Under the pieces are notes generated by a model, which had not been told where the DNA came from, searched no databases, and was given only the letters and a program-made list of their open reading frames with translations. Both the position numbers and the translations under genes were made by a program. Of a DNA stretch of 64,000 bases, positions 8,323 to 16,178 are shown piece after piece. Each line of letters opens with the position of its first letter. The first letter of the stretch is position 1. Origin of the DNA: Hyphomonadaceae bacterium UBA1933 (GTDB lineage: Bacteria; Pseudomonadota; Alphaproteobacteria; Caulobacterales; Aquidulcibacteraceae); NCBI GenBank assembly GCA_002337085.1, contig DDFH01000006.1, forward strand, positions 215,098 through 279,097, in the 5' to 3' direction.

Positions 8323-8979
8323 TTATTTTTCATTTTCAAGTAACGGATTGCCGTTTTCATCGGTGAAATGTTTTGAAAGCAATATTATATTTATGAACCA
8401 GAATATGGAGTTTAAAATCATATCACCCCATGTGTGATATGTTACCCATATATTTTCTGGAAAATTGCGCCAAAATAATTCATTAAGAAGCGCAAGAATA
8501 ATATTCCAAACCCCAACCCTTATTGCCAAAGTTCGCCATATTTCTTCGGGCATATGAATCATACCATCAAATACGGTTTTTAAAATATTACGTTTAAAGG
8601 CAACCGATAAAAGCAATATTATCCCGATTGCCGAAAAAAGCGCGGTTGGGCGCATTTTTATAAACAAATCATTCTTTAGGAAAATCCCCAATAGTGAAAA
8701 TATGCCCACCACCACAAAAGTAAACGCCCCAACAGGCGAAATCTTTTTTTCTTTTACCCATGAATAAATAAAACCAATAATGGCAGCTGGAAGAAATATT
8801 ATGGTCGCCAAAATCAACGGCTGTGGATGTTTTATTTTTTGGGCAATCATATAAGAAATGAAAAATACCAATGCTGGGCCAACATCGGAAATAAGCCGTG
8901 TTAAAGATGGCCCAGCAGGCATCTTTACTTCGGTATTATTATTTTCAGGCGTTTCGTTTTGTTTGATTTCTTCGGTCAT
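8323..8979 (-). CDS. yciB: Inner-membrane-spanning protein YciB (septation protein A family)
   Basis: 218-aa polytopic protein with a charged N-terminus and five or six hydrophobic segments. Family-type sequence includes LISDVGPALVFFISYMIA, MRPTALFSAIG, and NELFWRNFPENIWVTYH near the fifth segment. YciB (IspZ) proteins influence envelope integrity, cell length and septation in proteobacteria; the mechanism is not settled. It is followed on the same strand by the S9 peptidase. The N-terminal tail of about 25 polar residues is longer than usual. Confidence 0.88.
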   Translation of the reverse strand: MTEEIKQNETPENNNTEVKMPAGPSLTRLISDVGPALVFFISYMIAQKIKHPQPLILATIIFLPAAIIGFIYSWVKEKKISPVGAFTFVVVGIFSLLGIFLKNDLFIKMRPTALFSAIGIILLLSVAFKRNILKTVFDGMIHMPEEIWRTLAIRVGVWNIILALLNELFWRNFPENIWVTYHTWGDMILNSIFWFINIILLSKHFTDENGNPLLENEK

Positions 8980-9079
8980 GTGCAGTTAAATAGGGTAAAG
9001 AAAATAAATTAACAATTAAATTTCGGATAAAACAATAAGCAAATAATTGTCGCTAACTTTGCCATGGGGGCTAAGTTAT

Positions 9080-10120
9080 TTATGGGCAAGGATTTGGACA
9101 AGAGCGATGCAAAGCATTCACCGCATTTTCCATTTCTTCGGTCCATGTAATATCAAAAGCTTTTAAATCTTCTTCTAGCTGCAACATTTTTGTTGCACCA
9201 ATAATTACCGAAGTCATGAAGGGGCGTGTTGCGCAGAATTTAAGTGCAAGCCCCGCCGGCGTAACCCCAAATTCTCTTGCCAATGCCACATATTTTGTTA
9301 CCATATCTTCGGCAGCCGGGGTTTGGTATCTTTGTCCCCTGTCAAAAAGGGTAAGGCGGGCATCTTTAGGGCGCGCACCATTCAAATATTTTCCGGTTAA
9401 AAAGCCTTGTGCCAATGGGGAATAGGCAAGCAATCCAACGTTTTCTTCAATCGCCACTTCTGCCAAATATGGTTCAAAAGTACGGTTTACCAATGAATAT
9501 GCATTTTGGATTGAAACCACGCGGGGCAAGCCATTTTTTTCAGCCGCATTTACAAATTTCATGACGCCCCAAGGGGTTTCATTAGACAGGCCAACATGGC
9601 GGATGTTGCCTTTTTTAATATGCTTTGCCATTACTTCGAGAATTTTTTCAAAATCCTCATATTCATCGGCATTTGATGCATAAGTAAAAGAGCCAAAATT
9701 CCCAATCAAACGATCAGGCCAATGAATTTGATAAATATCAATATAATCTGTTTGCAAACGCTTTAATGAATGTTCGACCGCATAATCAATTTGTGCCTCG
9801 GTAACACGACATGGCTCTTTCGGGTTGCGAAACCAATCCATTGGCGACCGACCACAAACCTTTGACGCAATCGTAATTTTATCACGATTACCACGCGCTT
9901 TTAACCAATTGCCGATAATGGTTTCGGTTGATCCTTGGGTTTCTGGCTTTGGCGGGATTGAGTATAATTCAGCCGTATCAAAAAAATTCACGCCATTCGC
10001 AAGCGCATAATCCATTTGTTCAAAACCCTGTTCTTCAGTGTTTTGTTCGCCAAATGTCATTGTACCAAGGCAGATAAGCGGAACTTTTATTTCCGTTTTG
10101 CCAAGCTGTTTATAAATCAT
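9080..10120 (-). CDS. Aldo/keto reductase, Tas-like
   Basis: NADP(H)-dependent oxidoreductase with a TIM-barrel fold, 346 aa. The catalytic tetrad is present: D48 and Y53 (FFDTAELYS), K87 (IASKV) and H133 (YQIHWPD). The insertion IPPKPETQGSTETIIGNWL and the barrel end SVIIGATKMLQLEEDL are typical of the Tas/YajO-type subgroup. The substrate is unknown. Its start overlaps the HAD-hydrolase stop by four bases (ATGA), so both are co-translated. Confidence 0.9.
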   Translation of the reverse strand: MIYKQLGKTEIKVPLICLGTMTFGEQNTEEQGFEQMDYALANGVNFFDTAELYSIPPKPETQGSTETIIGNWLKARGNRDKITIASKVCGRSPMDWFRNPKEPCRVTEAQIDYAVEHSLKRLQTDYIDIYQIHWPDRLIGNFGSFTYASNADEYEDFEKILEVMAKHIKKGNIRHVGLSNETPWGVMKFVNAAEKNGLPRVVSIQNAYSLVNRTFEPYLAEVAIEENVGLLAYSPLAQGFLTGKYLNGARPKDARLTLFDRGQRYQTPAAEDMVTKYVALAREFGVTPAGLALKFCATRPFMTSVIIGATKMLQLEEDLKAFDITWTEEMENAVNALHRSCPNPCP

Positions 10121-10734
10121 TTTAAAATTCCAATTTCTTTTAAAGCGACTTCAAGACCGCCGTCATTTTTAAACAAATGGGTTTTAAAACCCATTTCATT
10201 TGCCGCCGCAATATTTGCGGGGTTATCATCAGTAAAAAAAACTTGTTCAGGTTTTAAAGCCATACGCAGAAGCGCAATTTCATAAATCTTTTTATCAGGC
10301 TTTACGCACTTTTCGGCACCGGAAACAATAATGTCTTTGAAATATTGGCGGAGGTTAAAGGGGTTAAAACAAACATCCTCCACCTCCTCTGCCATATTGG
10401 TTAGGCAATATTGCGGGAAATTCTGGGCGTGAACTTGTTTTAAAATTGCAACCGATGACACAATTTCGCCCGCCAAAGTATCACCAAAATTGCTTTGCCA
10501 CATTGCAATTTCACGGGCAAATTCAGGGAATTCTTTTTGGCGGCGCGCAATATTTTCCGCCATGCCAATGCCGGCATCATTCAAAGTATGCCATTCCATA
10601 GAGCAGACATTTTCAAGAAAATAGTCAAGTCGCGCCGTATCGGAAATTATAGTTTGATAAAATTGGCGCGGCGACCAGCCGACCAATACATTACCATAAT
10701 CCCACAAAAGTGCTTTTATTTCAGTGTTTCGCAT
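10117..10734 (-). CDS. HAD family hydrolase (YihX-like subgroup)
   Basis: 205-aa haloacid-dehalogenase-fold phosphatase. Motif I is WDYGNVLVGW, where Gly replaces the usual second Asp as in YihX-type HAD-IA enzymes. Motif II corresponds to CLTNMAEE, the motif III lysine is in VKPDKKIYEIAL, and motif IV is FFTDDNPANIAAA. YihX acts on glucose 1-phosphate; the substrate here is not determined. The four-base overlap with the aldo/keto reductase suggests an operon. Confidence 0.85.
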   Translation of the reverse strand: MRNTEIKALLWDYGNVLVGWSPRQFYQTIISDTARLDYFLENVCSMEWHTLNDAGIGMAENIARRQKEFPEFAREIAMWQSNFGDTLAGEIVSSVAILKQVHAQNFPQYCLTNMAEEVEDVCFNPFNLRQYFKDIIVSGAEKCVKPDKKIYEIALLRMALKPEQVFFTDDNPANIAAANEMGFKTHLFKNDGGLEVALKEIGILK

Positions 10735-10737
10735 AAA

Positions 10738-11058
10738 TTAGAACGGCATTTTAAATCCTGGGGGTAATGGTAAACCACCCATGATGTCGCCTTCCATAGT
10801 CTTGCGTGTACCTTCGGCCTTTTTGCGGGCATCTTCAAATGCCGCTTTGATTAAATCTTCTAGAATTTCAACTTCTTCAGGGTCACAAAGGCTTTTATCA
10901 ATTGAAATATTGGTAAGTTTTTCGCCGGTCAAAGTAATTTTTACCATGCCTGCGCCGGCCTGCCCTTCTGCTTGAATGGATTCCATTTTCTTTTGGGCTT
11001 CTGCAAGTTTGACCTGCATTTGCTGCATAGATTTCATCAATCCGCCAAGATCTTTCAT
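10738..11058 (-). CDS. YbaB/EbfC nucleoid-associated protein
   Basis: 106-aa DNA-binding protein: an N-terminal coiled-coil helix (MKSMQQMQVKLAEAQKKMESI), then GMVKITLTGEKLTNISID and a C-terminal region ending MGGLPLPPGFKMPF. Length and layout are typical. It directly follows dnaX (13 bases), the usual arrangement. The recR gene that normally comes next in the dnaX-ybaB-recR cluster is replaced here by the HAD/aldo-keto pair. Confidence 0.93.
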   Translation of the reverse strand: MKDLGGLMKSMQQMQVKLAEAQKKMESIQAEGQAGAGMVKITLTGEKLTNISIDKSLCDPEEVEILEDLIKAAFEDARKKAEGTRKTMEGDIMGGLPLPPGFKMPF

Positions 11059-11071
11059 ATTCTAAATCCTT

Positions 11072-12838
11072 TTATTTTTCACCACTACGTTTTTCGGCTG
11101 GATTAAAATTCACCAATTTTATTTTCGCACCCGGAAACGCAGTTAATATCGAACTTATTTGTGGCATTTGTTTGGTTTTTGCAAGTTGCTGATTGTATGC
11201 CGCTTCATTTTTTTCGGCAATTGTTGCACCACCATTATCTTCAAGATAAACCCGCCACCTTTTAAAAGTGATTTTTTGCAAGGCCGCAGAAATACGCAAA
11301 TGAAAATCGCGTGGCGCACCCGGCGTTGGTTCAAAAGTGAAAAGCCCATCTATTAATTGAACGGGTCTTAGATAACGTTCAATATCGCTTGAAAGTGCCT
11401 TGTCGCCAAGGTTTTCCTCGATATAAAAGCAAACATCCTCAACAGTTTCGATTTTTATTTCGGCACGTGATGCGGCAGGGGCATCATTATTCACGTCATT
11501 TTTTTTTTGACCTGACGTATCGCCACTTGGTGCACCGTCTTTAATGATACGCATCAATTCTTCTGGCCCTGGCATATTTTGTGCCGCCGTTATGCGAATT
11601 ATGCACATATCAATTGCTTGTAATGCATCGGGGGCGCGCTTTATCTCATCAAGCCCTTGTAACAACATTTGCCAAATTCGTGAAAGTTGCAGCGGGCTTG
11701 TAGCCTTTGCAAGTTCGCTTATTTTTGTGAAACCATCGCCAGATTGAATTTTGCGATATTCATCACCAAGATAATGGAATTTTGAAACCTCATGCGAGAG
11801 TTCCATAAGGCTTTGGATAATATTTAATGGCGTTGCGCCAAAATCATATTGTTCGTGCAATTCCTCGATTGCGGCCTTGGTATTTGCCGCCAAAATATGT
11901 GCAAAAAGCGCGTGGGTACGGTTTTTATCTGATAACCCAAGCATATCGCGAATTTGATTTGCCTTAATAGCCTCACCACCGGTTTCCTGCACAATTGCCT
12001 GATCAAGCAGTGAAAGCGCATCGCGAACCGAACCATCGGCAGCGATTGCGATTAATTCCAAACCCTCACGCTCGATTGATACGTTTTCCTTGGCGCAAAT
12101 ATTGCCAAGGTGGTTGGTCAATGCCTCCCGCGTTAGGCGACGCAAATCAAAACGTTGACAGCGCGATAGGATTGTTACCGGAACTTTGTGGGTTTCGGTG
12201 GTGGCAAAAATAAATTTTGTATGTGGTGGCGGCTCTTCAAGGGTTTTCAACAGCGCGTTAAACGCCGCCGTTGAAAGCATGTGAACCTCGTCGATGATAT
12301 AGACTTTATAGCGTGATTGAGTTGGGCCATAACGAACATTGTCCAACAATTCACGCATATTATCAACGCCGGAACGTGATGCGGCGTCAAGTTCCAAAAC
12401 ATCTGGATGGCGGCCTTGGGTGATTGCATCGCAATGCAGGCCAAGGATTGATAAATCCATATTTGGTGCATCATGGCCAGGGCTTGAATAATTTAATGCC
12501 CGCGCAATAAGGCGCGCAGTGGTGGTTTTACCAATCCCACGAACACCGGTTAGCATAAAGGCATGGGCGATACGGTTTTGTTTAAACGCATTGGTAAGAG
12601 TTTTTACCATTGCCTCTTGGCCAACCAAATCCTCAAACACTTGGGGGCGATATTTACGCGCCAATACCAAATATGGTGAGTTGGGGATTATAGTTTCACC
12701 AACAAATTTTTCTTTTTCAGGAAGGGCAGGGGCAAGCGCGCCAAACATATTATCGGTTTGGTCATCATGATTATATTCGGCGTCATTTTCGCCAAATTCA
12801 TCATCTTCAATTTCGTCATCGTCGAAACCGTCTGCCAA
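11072..12838 (-). CDS. dnaX: DNA polymerase III subunit gamma/tau
   Basis: Clamp-loader ATPase of the replicative polymerase, 588 aa. Residues 1-50 are an acidic leader (DDDEIEDDEFGEND), as in many alphaproteobacterial DnaX proteins. Then come YRPQVFEDLVGQEA, the Walker A GVRGIGKT (98-105), the zinc-binding region with fewer cysteines than E. coli, Walker B DEVHML, sensor 1 FIFATTE and SRCQRFDLRR. The C-terminal third is the tau-type extension. Its start faces the SRP RNA gene about 40 bases upstream on the same strand, and ybaB follows. Confidence 0.95.
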   Translation of the reverse strand: MADGFDDDEIEDDEFGENDAEYNHDDQTDNMFGALAPALPEKEKFVGETIIPNSPYLVLARKYRPQVFEDLVGQEAMVKTLTNAFKQNRIAHAFMLTGVRGIGKTTTARLIARALNYSSPGHDAPNMDLSILGLHCDAITQGRHPDVLELDAASRSGVDNMRELLDNVRYGPTQSRYKVYIIDEVHMLSTAAFNALLKTLEEPPPHTKFIFATTETHKVPVTILSRCQRFDLRRLTREALTNHLGNICAKENVSIEREGLELIAIAADGSVRDALSLLDQAIVQETGGEAIKANQIRDMLGLSDKNRTHALFAHILAANTKAAIEELHEQYDFGATPLNIIQSLMELSHEVSKFHYLGDEYRKIQSGDGFTKISELAKATSPLQLSRIWQMLLQGLDEIKRAPDALQAIDMCIIRITAAQNMPGPEELMRIIKDGAPSGDTSGQKKNDVNNDAPAASRAEIKIETVEDVCFYIEENLGDKALSSDIERYLRPVQLIDGLFTFEPTPGAPRDFHLRISAALQKITFKRWRVYLEDNGGATIAEKNEAAYNQQLAKTKQMPQISSILTAFPGAKIKLVNFNPAEKRSGEK

Positions 12839-12876
12839 ATGAAACCCCGAAGTAAAAGACGAAATTTAAGGAATAG

Positions 12877-12976
12877 GGTGGAGACCGAACAAGCGACCCG
12901 CAAAAAAATCGTTACGGCTGCTTTCTTCCGAACCTGACCGGGTTGGCGAAAATTACGTCCACCGCCGATCTCCAAG
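12877..12976 (-). ncRNA. ffs: Signal recognition particle RNA (4.5S, small bacterial type)
   Basis: The minus strand carries the hallmark SRP domain IV sequence at 12916-12939. It includes the GGTCAGG and GGAAG loop segments and AGCAGCC on the 3' side, where Ffh binds. The ends pair: TGGAGATC near 12974-12967 with GGTCTCCA near 12886-12879, giving a hairpin of about 100 nt. The position just upstream of dnaX on the same strand is the common place for ffs. The exact ends are estimated from the pairing. Confidence 0.93.
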
Positions 12977-13117
12977 ACCTATATCGCTTTTTTGCCATAG
13001 TTTTTCAAGGGGCGGGAGTGAAAATAATTTTTATGTTTGCTGTTGTGTAGCATTTAAACAAATTTAAAATCGACATAACATAATGACGAATTAAACTAAT
13101 ATAATTTGGGTTTTAAA

Positions 13118-13834
13118 ATGACTTTACCACTATTGGGAATAATTTGTTGCCGCCGCATTGTGGGGGATGCCCCAAATCATGGCGTTGTTGAAAGATATAT
13201 AACAAACACTGCCCCCTATATGAATGTAACGCCGGTTTTAATTCCTGCAACCTTTGACGTGATTGATTTTAATGCCTTGGCATCACGTCTTGATGGTGTT
13301 TTGCTTACGGGGTCGGCATCAAATATTTACCCAACCTTTTACGGTGATGGGGAAGAGGATGCGGTTGGCCCACTAGATTTTGATCGCGATAAAACCGCAA
13401 TGGCGCTTTGTGATGCCTTCATTGCCGTACAAAAACCAGTGTTTGGAATTTGTCGTGGTTTTCAGGAATTAAACGTTCATTTTGGTGGCACATTATCGCG
13501 CGACCTTGTTAATCACCATGCCCCAGTAGAGGCAGGATATGATGAAATGTTTGATTTTTCACATGAAGTGACACTAGAACATGATTCACCGCTTTTTAAT
13601 GTCTATAAGCGCGATAGAATTTTGGTTAATTCTGTTCATTTTCAAGGTGTTAAGCGTCTTGGTGATGGCTTAAACATATTTGCCAAAGCCGATGACGGCA
13701 TTGTTGAAGCCTTTGGTGGTGATTTTGGTGGCGCCAAAGTCAATGCCGTGCAATGGCATCCCGAATGGGACACCGCAAACAATCAGGATTATCAGACCCT
13801 GTTTAAATTTTGGGGCGAAGTAATTCGCGGCTAA
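13118..13834 (+). CDS. Gamma-glutamyl-gamma-aminobutyrate hydrolase family protein (peptidase C26)
   Basis: Class I glutamine-amidotransferase-like hydrolase, 238 aa from the ATG at 13118. The nucleophile is C112 in VFGICRGFQELNV and the partner His is H214 in AVQWHPEW. The early segment GVLLTGSASNI and the VNSVHFQGV stretch match PuuD-like enzymes, which release GABA from gamma-glutamyl-GABA in putrescine breakdown. No other polyamine genes are nearby, so the substrate is open. The longer frame begins with TTG and lacks support. Confidence 0.88.
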   Translation: MTLPLLGIICCRRIVGDAPNHGVVERYITNTAPYMNVTPVLIPATFDVIDFNALASRLDGVLLTGSASNIYPTFYGDGEEDAVGPLDFDRDKTAMALCDAFIAVQKPVFGICRGFQELNVHFGGTLSRDLVNHHAPVEAGYDEMFDFSHEVTLEHDSPLFNVYKRDRILVNSVHFQGVKRLGDGLNIFAKADDGIVEAFGGDFGGAKVNAVQWHPEWDTANNQDYQTLFKFWGEVIRG

Positions 13835-13858
13835 ACAATATATCTATACACTTATGTT

Positions 13859-14731
13859 TTAGTGCATCAACCTACGGCAAAGCTCGTCTAATTGTTCAAG
13901 GGTTTTATAGTCAATCACTATGCTACCGCTATTGTCGGCTTTGTGCTTTAACTTCACACCCATTCCTAACACCGCGCTTAGGTCATTTTCTAAGGCAACG
14001 ACATCTGCCGTCTCCGGTGTTTCACGTGAAACTTTTTTAGGCTTGTTGACTGGTTTAGTGACTAATTTTTCGGCATCACGGACGCTAAGGTTTTTGCTGA
14101 CCATTTCCTTTGCCGCCGCTGAGGGATCATCAGATGACAATGCCGCGCGTGCATGCCCCGCAGAAAGCTGTCCGCCCTTTACCATTTCTTGCACTTCGTT
14201 TGGCAATGCCAAAAGACGTAAAGTATTGGTGACATAGACGCGTGATTTACCAATGGTTCCAGCGATTGCTTGTTGATTATAACCAAAACGATCCATCAAT
14301 TGACTGAATGCCAATGCTTCTTCGATTGCATTAAGGTTTTGTCTTTGAAGATTTTCAACAATTGCCACTTTTAAGGTTTCAAGATCATCATAGTCTTTTT
14401 CAACTGTTGGCACTTCGTGTAAACCTGCGATTTGGGCGGCGCGCCAACGTCTTTCACCGGCGATAATTTCATATTCACCTTGGTTAGTTGGGCTTGGGCG
14501 CACCACAATTGGTTGCACAATGCCATGTTCCTTGATGGTTTCGGCAAGTGCATTTAATTCTTCTTGTTCAAAAGTTCGGCGTGGCTGATTTGGGTTAGGG
14601 CGGATTAAGCCAACCGATATTTCACGCGCGCTGCCAGCACGTTGGCGCGGTGCAGGGGTTTCTTCGCCCAAAAGTGCCGATAATCCACGACCAAGGCCGC
14701 GACCAGGTTTTGCTTTATCGTGCTCACTCAT
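13859..14731 (-). CDS. parB: Chromosome partitioning protein ParB
   Basis: CTP-dependent DNA clamp that loads at parS and spreads to form the segregation complex near the origin. The 290-aa product begins MSEHDKAKPGRGLGRGLSALLGEE. It has IRPNPNQPRRTF, the CTP-binding GERRWRAAQIAGL box, a helix-turn-helix around QAIAGTIGKSRVYVTNTLRLL, and a C-terminal dimerisation domain. The open frame extends 23 codons upstream, but ATG 14731 gives the conserved start and a four-base overlap with parA (ATGA). A near-perfect parS lies inside the coding sequence at 14018. Confidence 0.95.
   Translation of the reverse strand: MSEHDKAKPGRGLGRGLSALLGEETPAPRQRAGSAREISVGLIRPNPNQPRRTFEQEELNALAETIKEHGIVQPIVVRPSPTNQGEYEIIAGERRWRAAQIAGLHEVPTVEKDYDDLETLKVAIVENLQRQNLNAIEEALAFSQLMDRFGYNQQAIAGTIGKSRVYVTNTLRLLALPNEVQEMVKGGQLSAGHARAALSSDDPSAAAKEMVSKNLSVRDAEKLVTKPVNKPKKVSRETPETADVVALENDLSAVLGMGVKLKHKADNSGSIVIDYKTLEQLDELCRRLMH
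14018..14033. promoter_or_regulatory. parS site inside parB
   Basis: TGTTTCACGTGAAACT matches the universal parS palindrome TGTTTCACGTGAAACA at 15 of 16 positions. It lies about 16 kb from the proposed origin and is one of three parS sites in this cluster. Confidence 0.85.
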
Positions 14732-15519
14732 GCAACTTTTAACCTTTCCCTTTGTATCAATTCGCCCGCAAGCCTTATATAAGCACGGCTGCCTTGGCAA
14801 TTATAATCGTAAATAAGCACGGGTTTACCGTGTGATGGTGCTTCACTAACGCGGACATTACGTGGAATCATTGTGGTATAAACTTTGTCACCAAAATGAC
14901 CACGAACATCGGCCGCCACCTGTTCCGACAATTTATTGCGATTGTCATACATGGTTAAAACCACACCCTGAATTTCAAGATCTGGGTTTAGTGAACCTTT
15001 TACCAAATTTACGGTGCGCATTAATTGCGAAAGACCCTCAAGCGCGAAAAATTCACATTGCAATGGCACAAGAATGGAATCTGCGGCGGTTAGTGCATTA
15101 ATAGTAACCACGTTTAAAGACGGTGGGCAGTCGATAATTACATAATCAATATCAACGCCGCCACTTTGTTCATTGCGGACAAAGGCTTCTTTTAAACGAA
15201 AAGCACGGTTTGAAACACTGGCAAGCTCAATTTCCGCACCCGCCAAATCGACACTTGATGGTAATACCATAAGATTTGGGATTTTGGTTTTGGTAATGGC
15301 TTCTTTAATGGTGGCTTCACCCATCATCACTTCATACGAAGTTACTTTACGGGACGAAGTATCAACACCCAATCCGGTGGAGGCATTACCCTGCGCATCC
15401 ATATCAAGCACCAAAACCTTTTGCCCAATTGCAGCCAGCGCAGTGCCAAGATTTATCGCGGTAGTAGTCTTACCAACACCACCTTTTTGATTGGCAATTG
15501 CAATAATTCTCGGTTTCAT
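14728..15519 (-). CDS. parA: Chromosome partitioning ATPase ParA
   Basis: Walker-type ATPase whose nucleoid-bound gradient moves ParB-parS complexes, 263 aa. Deviant Walker A is KGGVGKTTTAINL at residues 11-23. Walker A' is VLVLDMDAQGNAS and Walker B is DYVIIDCPPSL, followed by VPLQCEFFALEGLSQL and the C-terminal DNA-binding arginine region. It overlaps rsmG upstream and parB downstream by four bases each, so the rsmG-parA-parB block is one translational unit. Confidence 0.97.
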   Translation of the reverse strand: MKPRIIAIANQKGGVGKTTTAINLGTALAAIGQKVLVLDMDAQGNASTGLGVDTSSRKVTSYEVMMGEATIKEAITKTKIPNLMVLPSSVDLAGAEIELASVSNRAFRLKEAFVRNEQSGGVDIDYVIIDCPPSLNVVTINALTAADSILVPLQCEFFALEGLSQLMRTVNLVKGSLNPDLEIQGVVLTMYDNRNKLSEQVAADVRGHFGDKVYTTMIPRNVRVSEAPSHGKPVLIYDYNCQGSRAYIRLAGELIQRERLKVA

Positions 15520-16178
15520 TCAATAACCTTTGTCAAAGACTTGATTTCAATTATGCACCCGCGATTATCACTTAAACTTGGGTGAATTTCATAATCAAAA
15601 TTCCAGTTTTGTTTTGCCTCATTAATTTCTTTATCGACTTCTTCGCCTTTTAGAAATAACATTCGTGCATTTAATTGTGCAAAACCATATGAATAGTGCA
15701 ATAAATTATCAAGCGAAGTAAAAGCACGAGCAGTTATAACATCCGCTTTAAACATTTTTATGTCTTCGACTTTTTTATTTTCAATTTTTACATTAGCACC
15801 AAGAATCCGTGCGCCTTCACGTAAAAAGGCGCATCTTTTGGCACTTGTATCAACCAATGTGACCAATGAATTAGGGTTTTTTGCACTTAAAAGTGCCGCA
15901 ACCACAAGCCCTGGAAAACCTGCACCACTTCCAAAATCAACCCAATTAATTTCATTTTCATTGGTATATTTAAGGATTTGCGCACAATCAATAATATGAC
16001 GATTCCAAAAATCATCAATTGTGGTCTTTGAAACCAAATTTATCCGCTTTCCCCACAAGATTAGTGCTTCGCGGTAGTGCTCAAACCGTTCTAATGTTTC
16101 ACGTGAAACATCGAACTCATCGGCAAAGCGTGATTTGGTATTACTTTCAGGAAATAAGCCATTATCTTTAGGCGACAT
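15516..16178 (-). CDS. rsmG: 16S rRNA (guanine(527)-N(7))-methyltransferase
   Basis: SAM-dependent enzyme that methylates G527 of 16S rRNA, 220 aa. Motif I is VDFGSGAGFPGLVVA. The family segments LILWGKRINLVSKT and DFWNRHIIDC precede it, and DVITARAFTSLDNLL follows. It overlaps mnmG upstream by 11 bases and parA downstream by four. The N-terminal coding region contains a perfect parS (16095-16110), read there as the residues DVSRETLE. Confidence 0.94.
   Translation of the reverse strand: MSPKDNGLFPESNTKSRFADEFDVSRETLERFEHYREALILWGKRINLVSKTTIDDFWNRHIIDCAQILKYTNENEINWVDFGSGAGFPGLVVAALLSAKNPNSLVTLVDTSAKRCAFLREGARILGANVKIENKKVEDIKMFKADVITARAFTSLDNLLHYSYGFAQLNARMLFLKGEEVDKEINEAKQNWNFDYEIHPSLSDNRGCIIEIKSLTKVIE
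16095..16110. promoter_or_regulatory. parS site inside rsmG
   Basis: Exact 16-base match to the parS consensus TGTTTCACGTGAAACA. It is the middle of three sites spread over about 4 kb. Confidence 0.95.
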
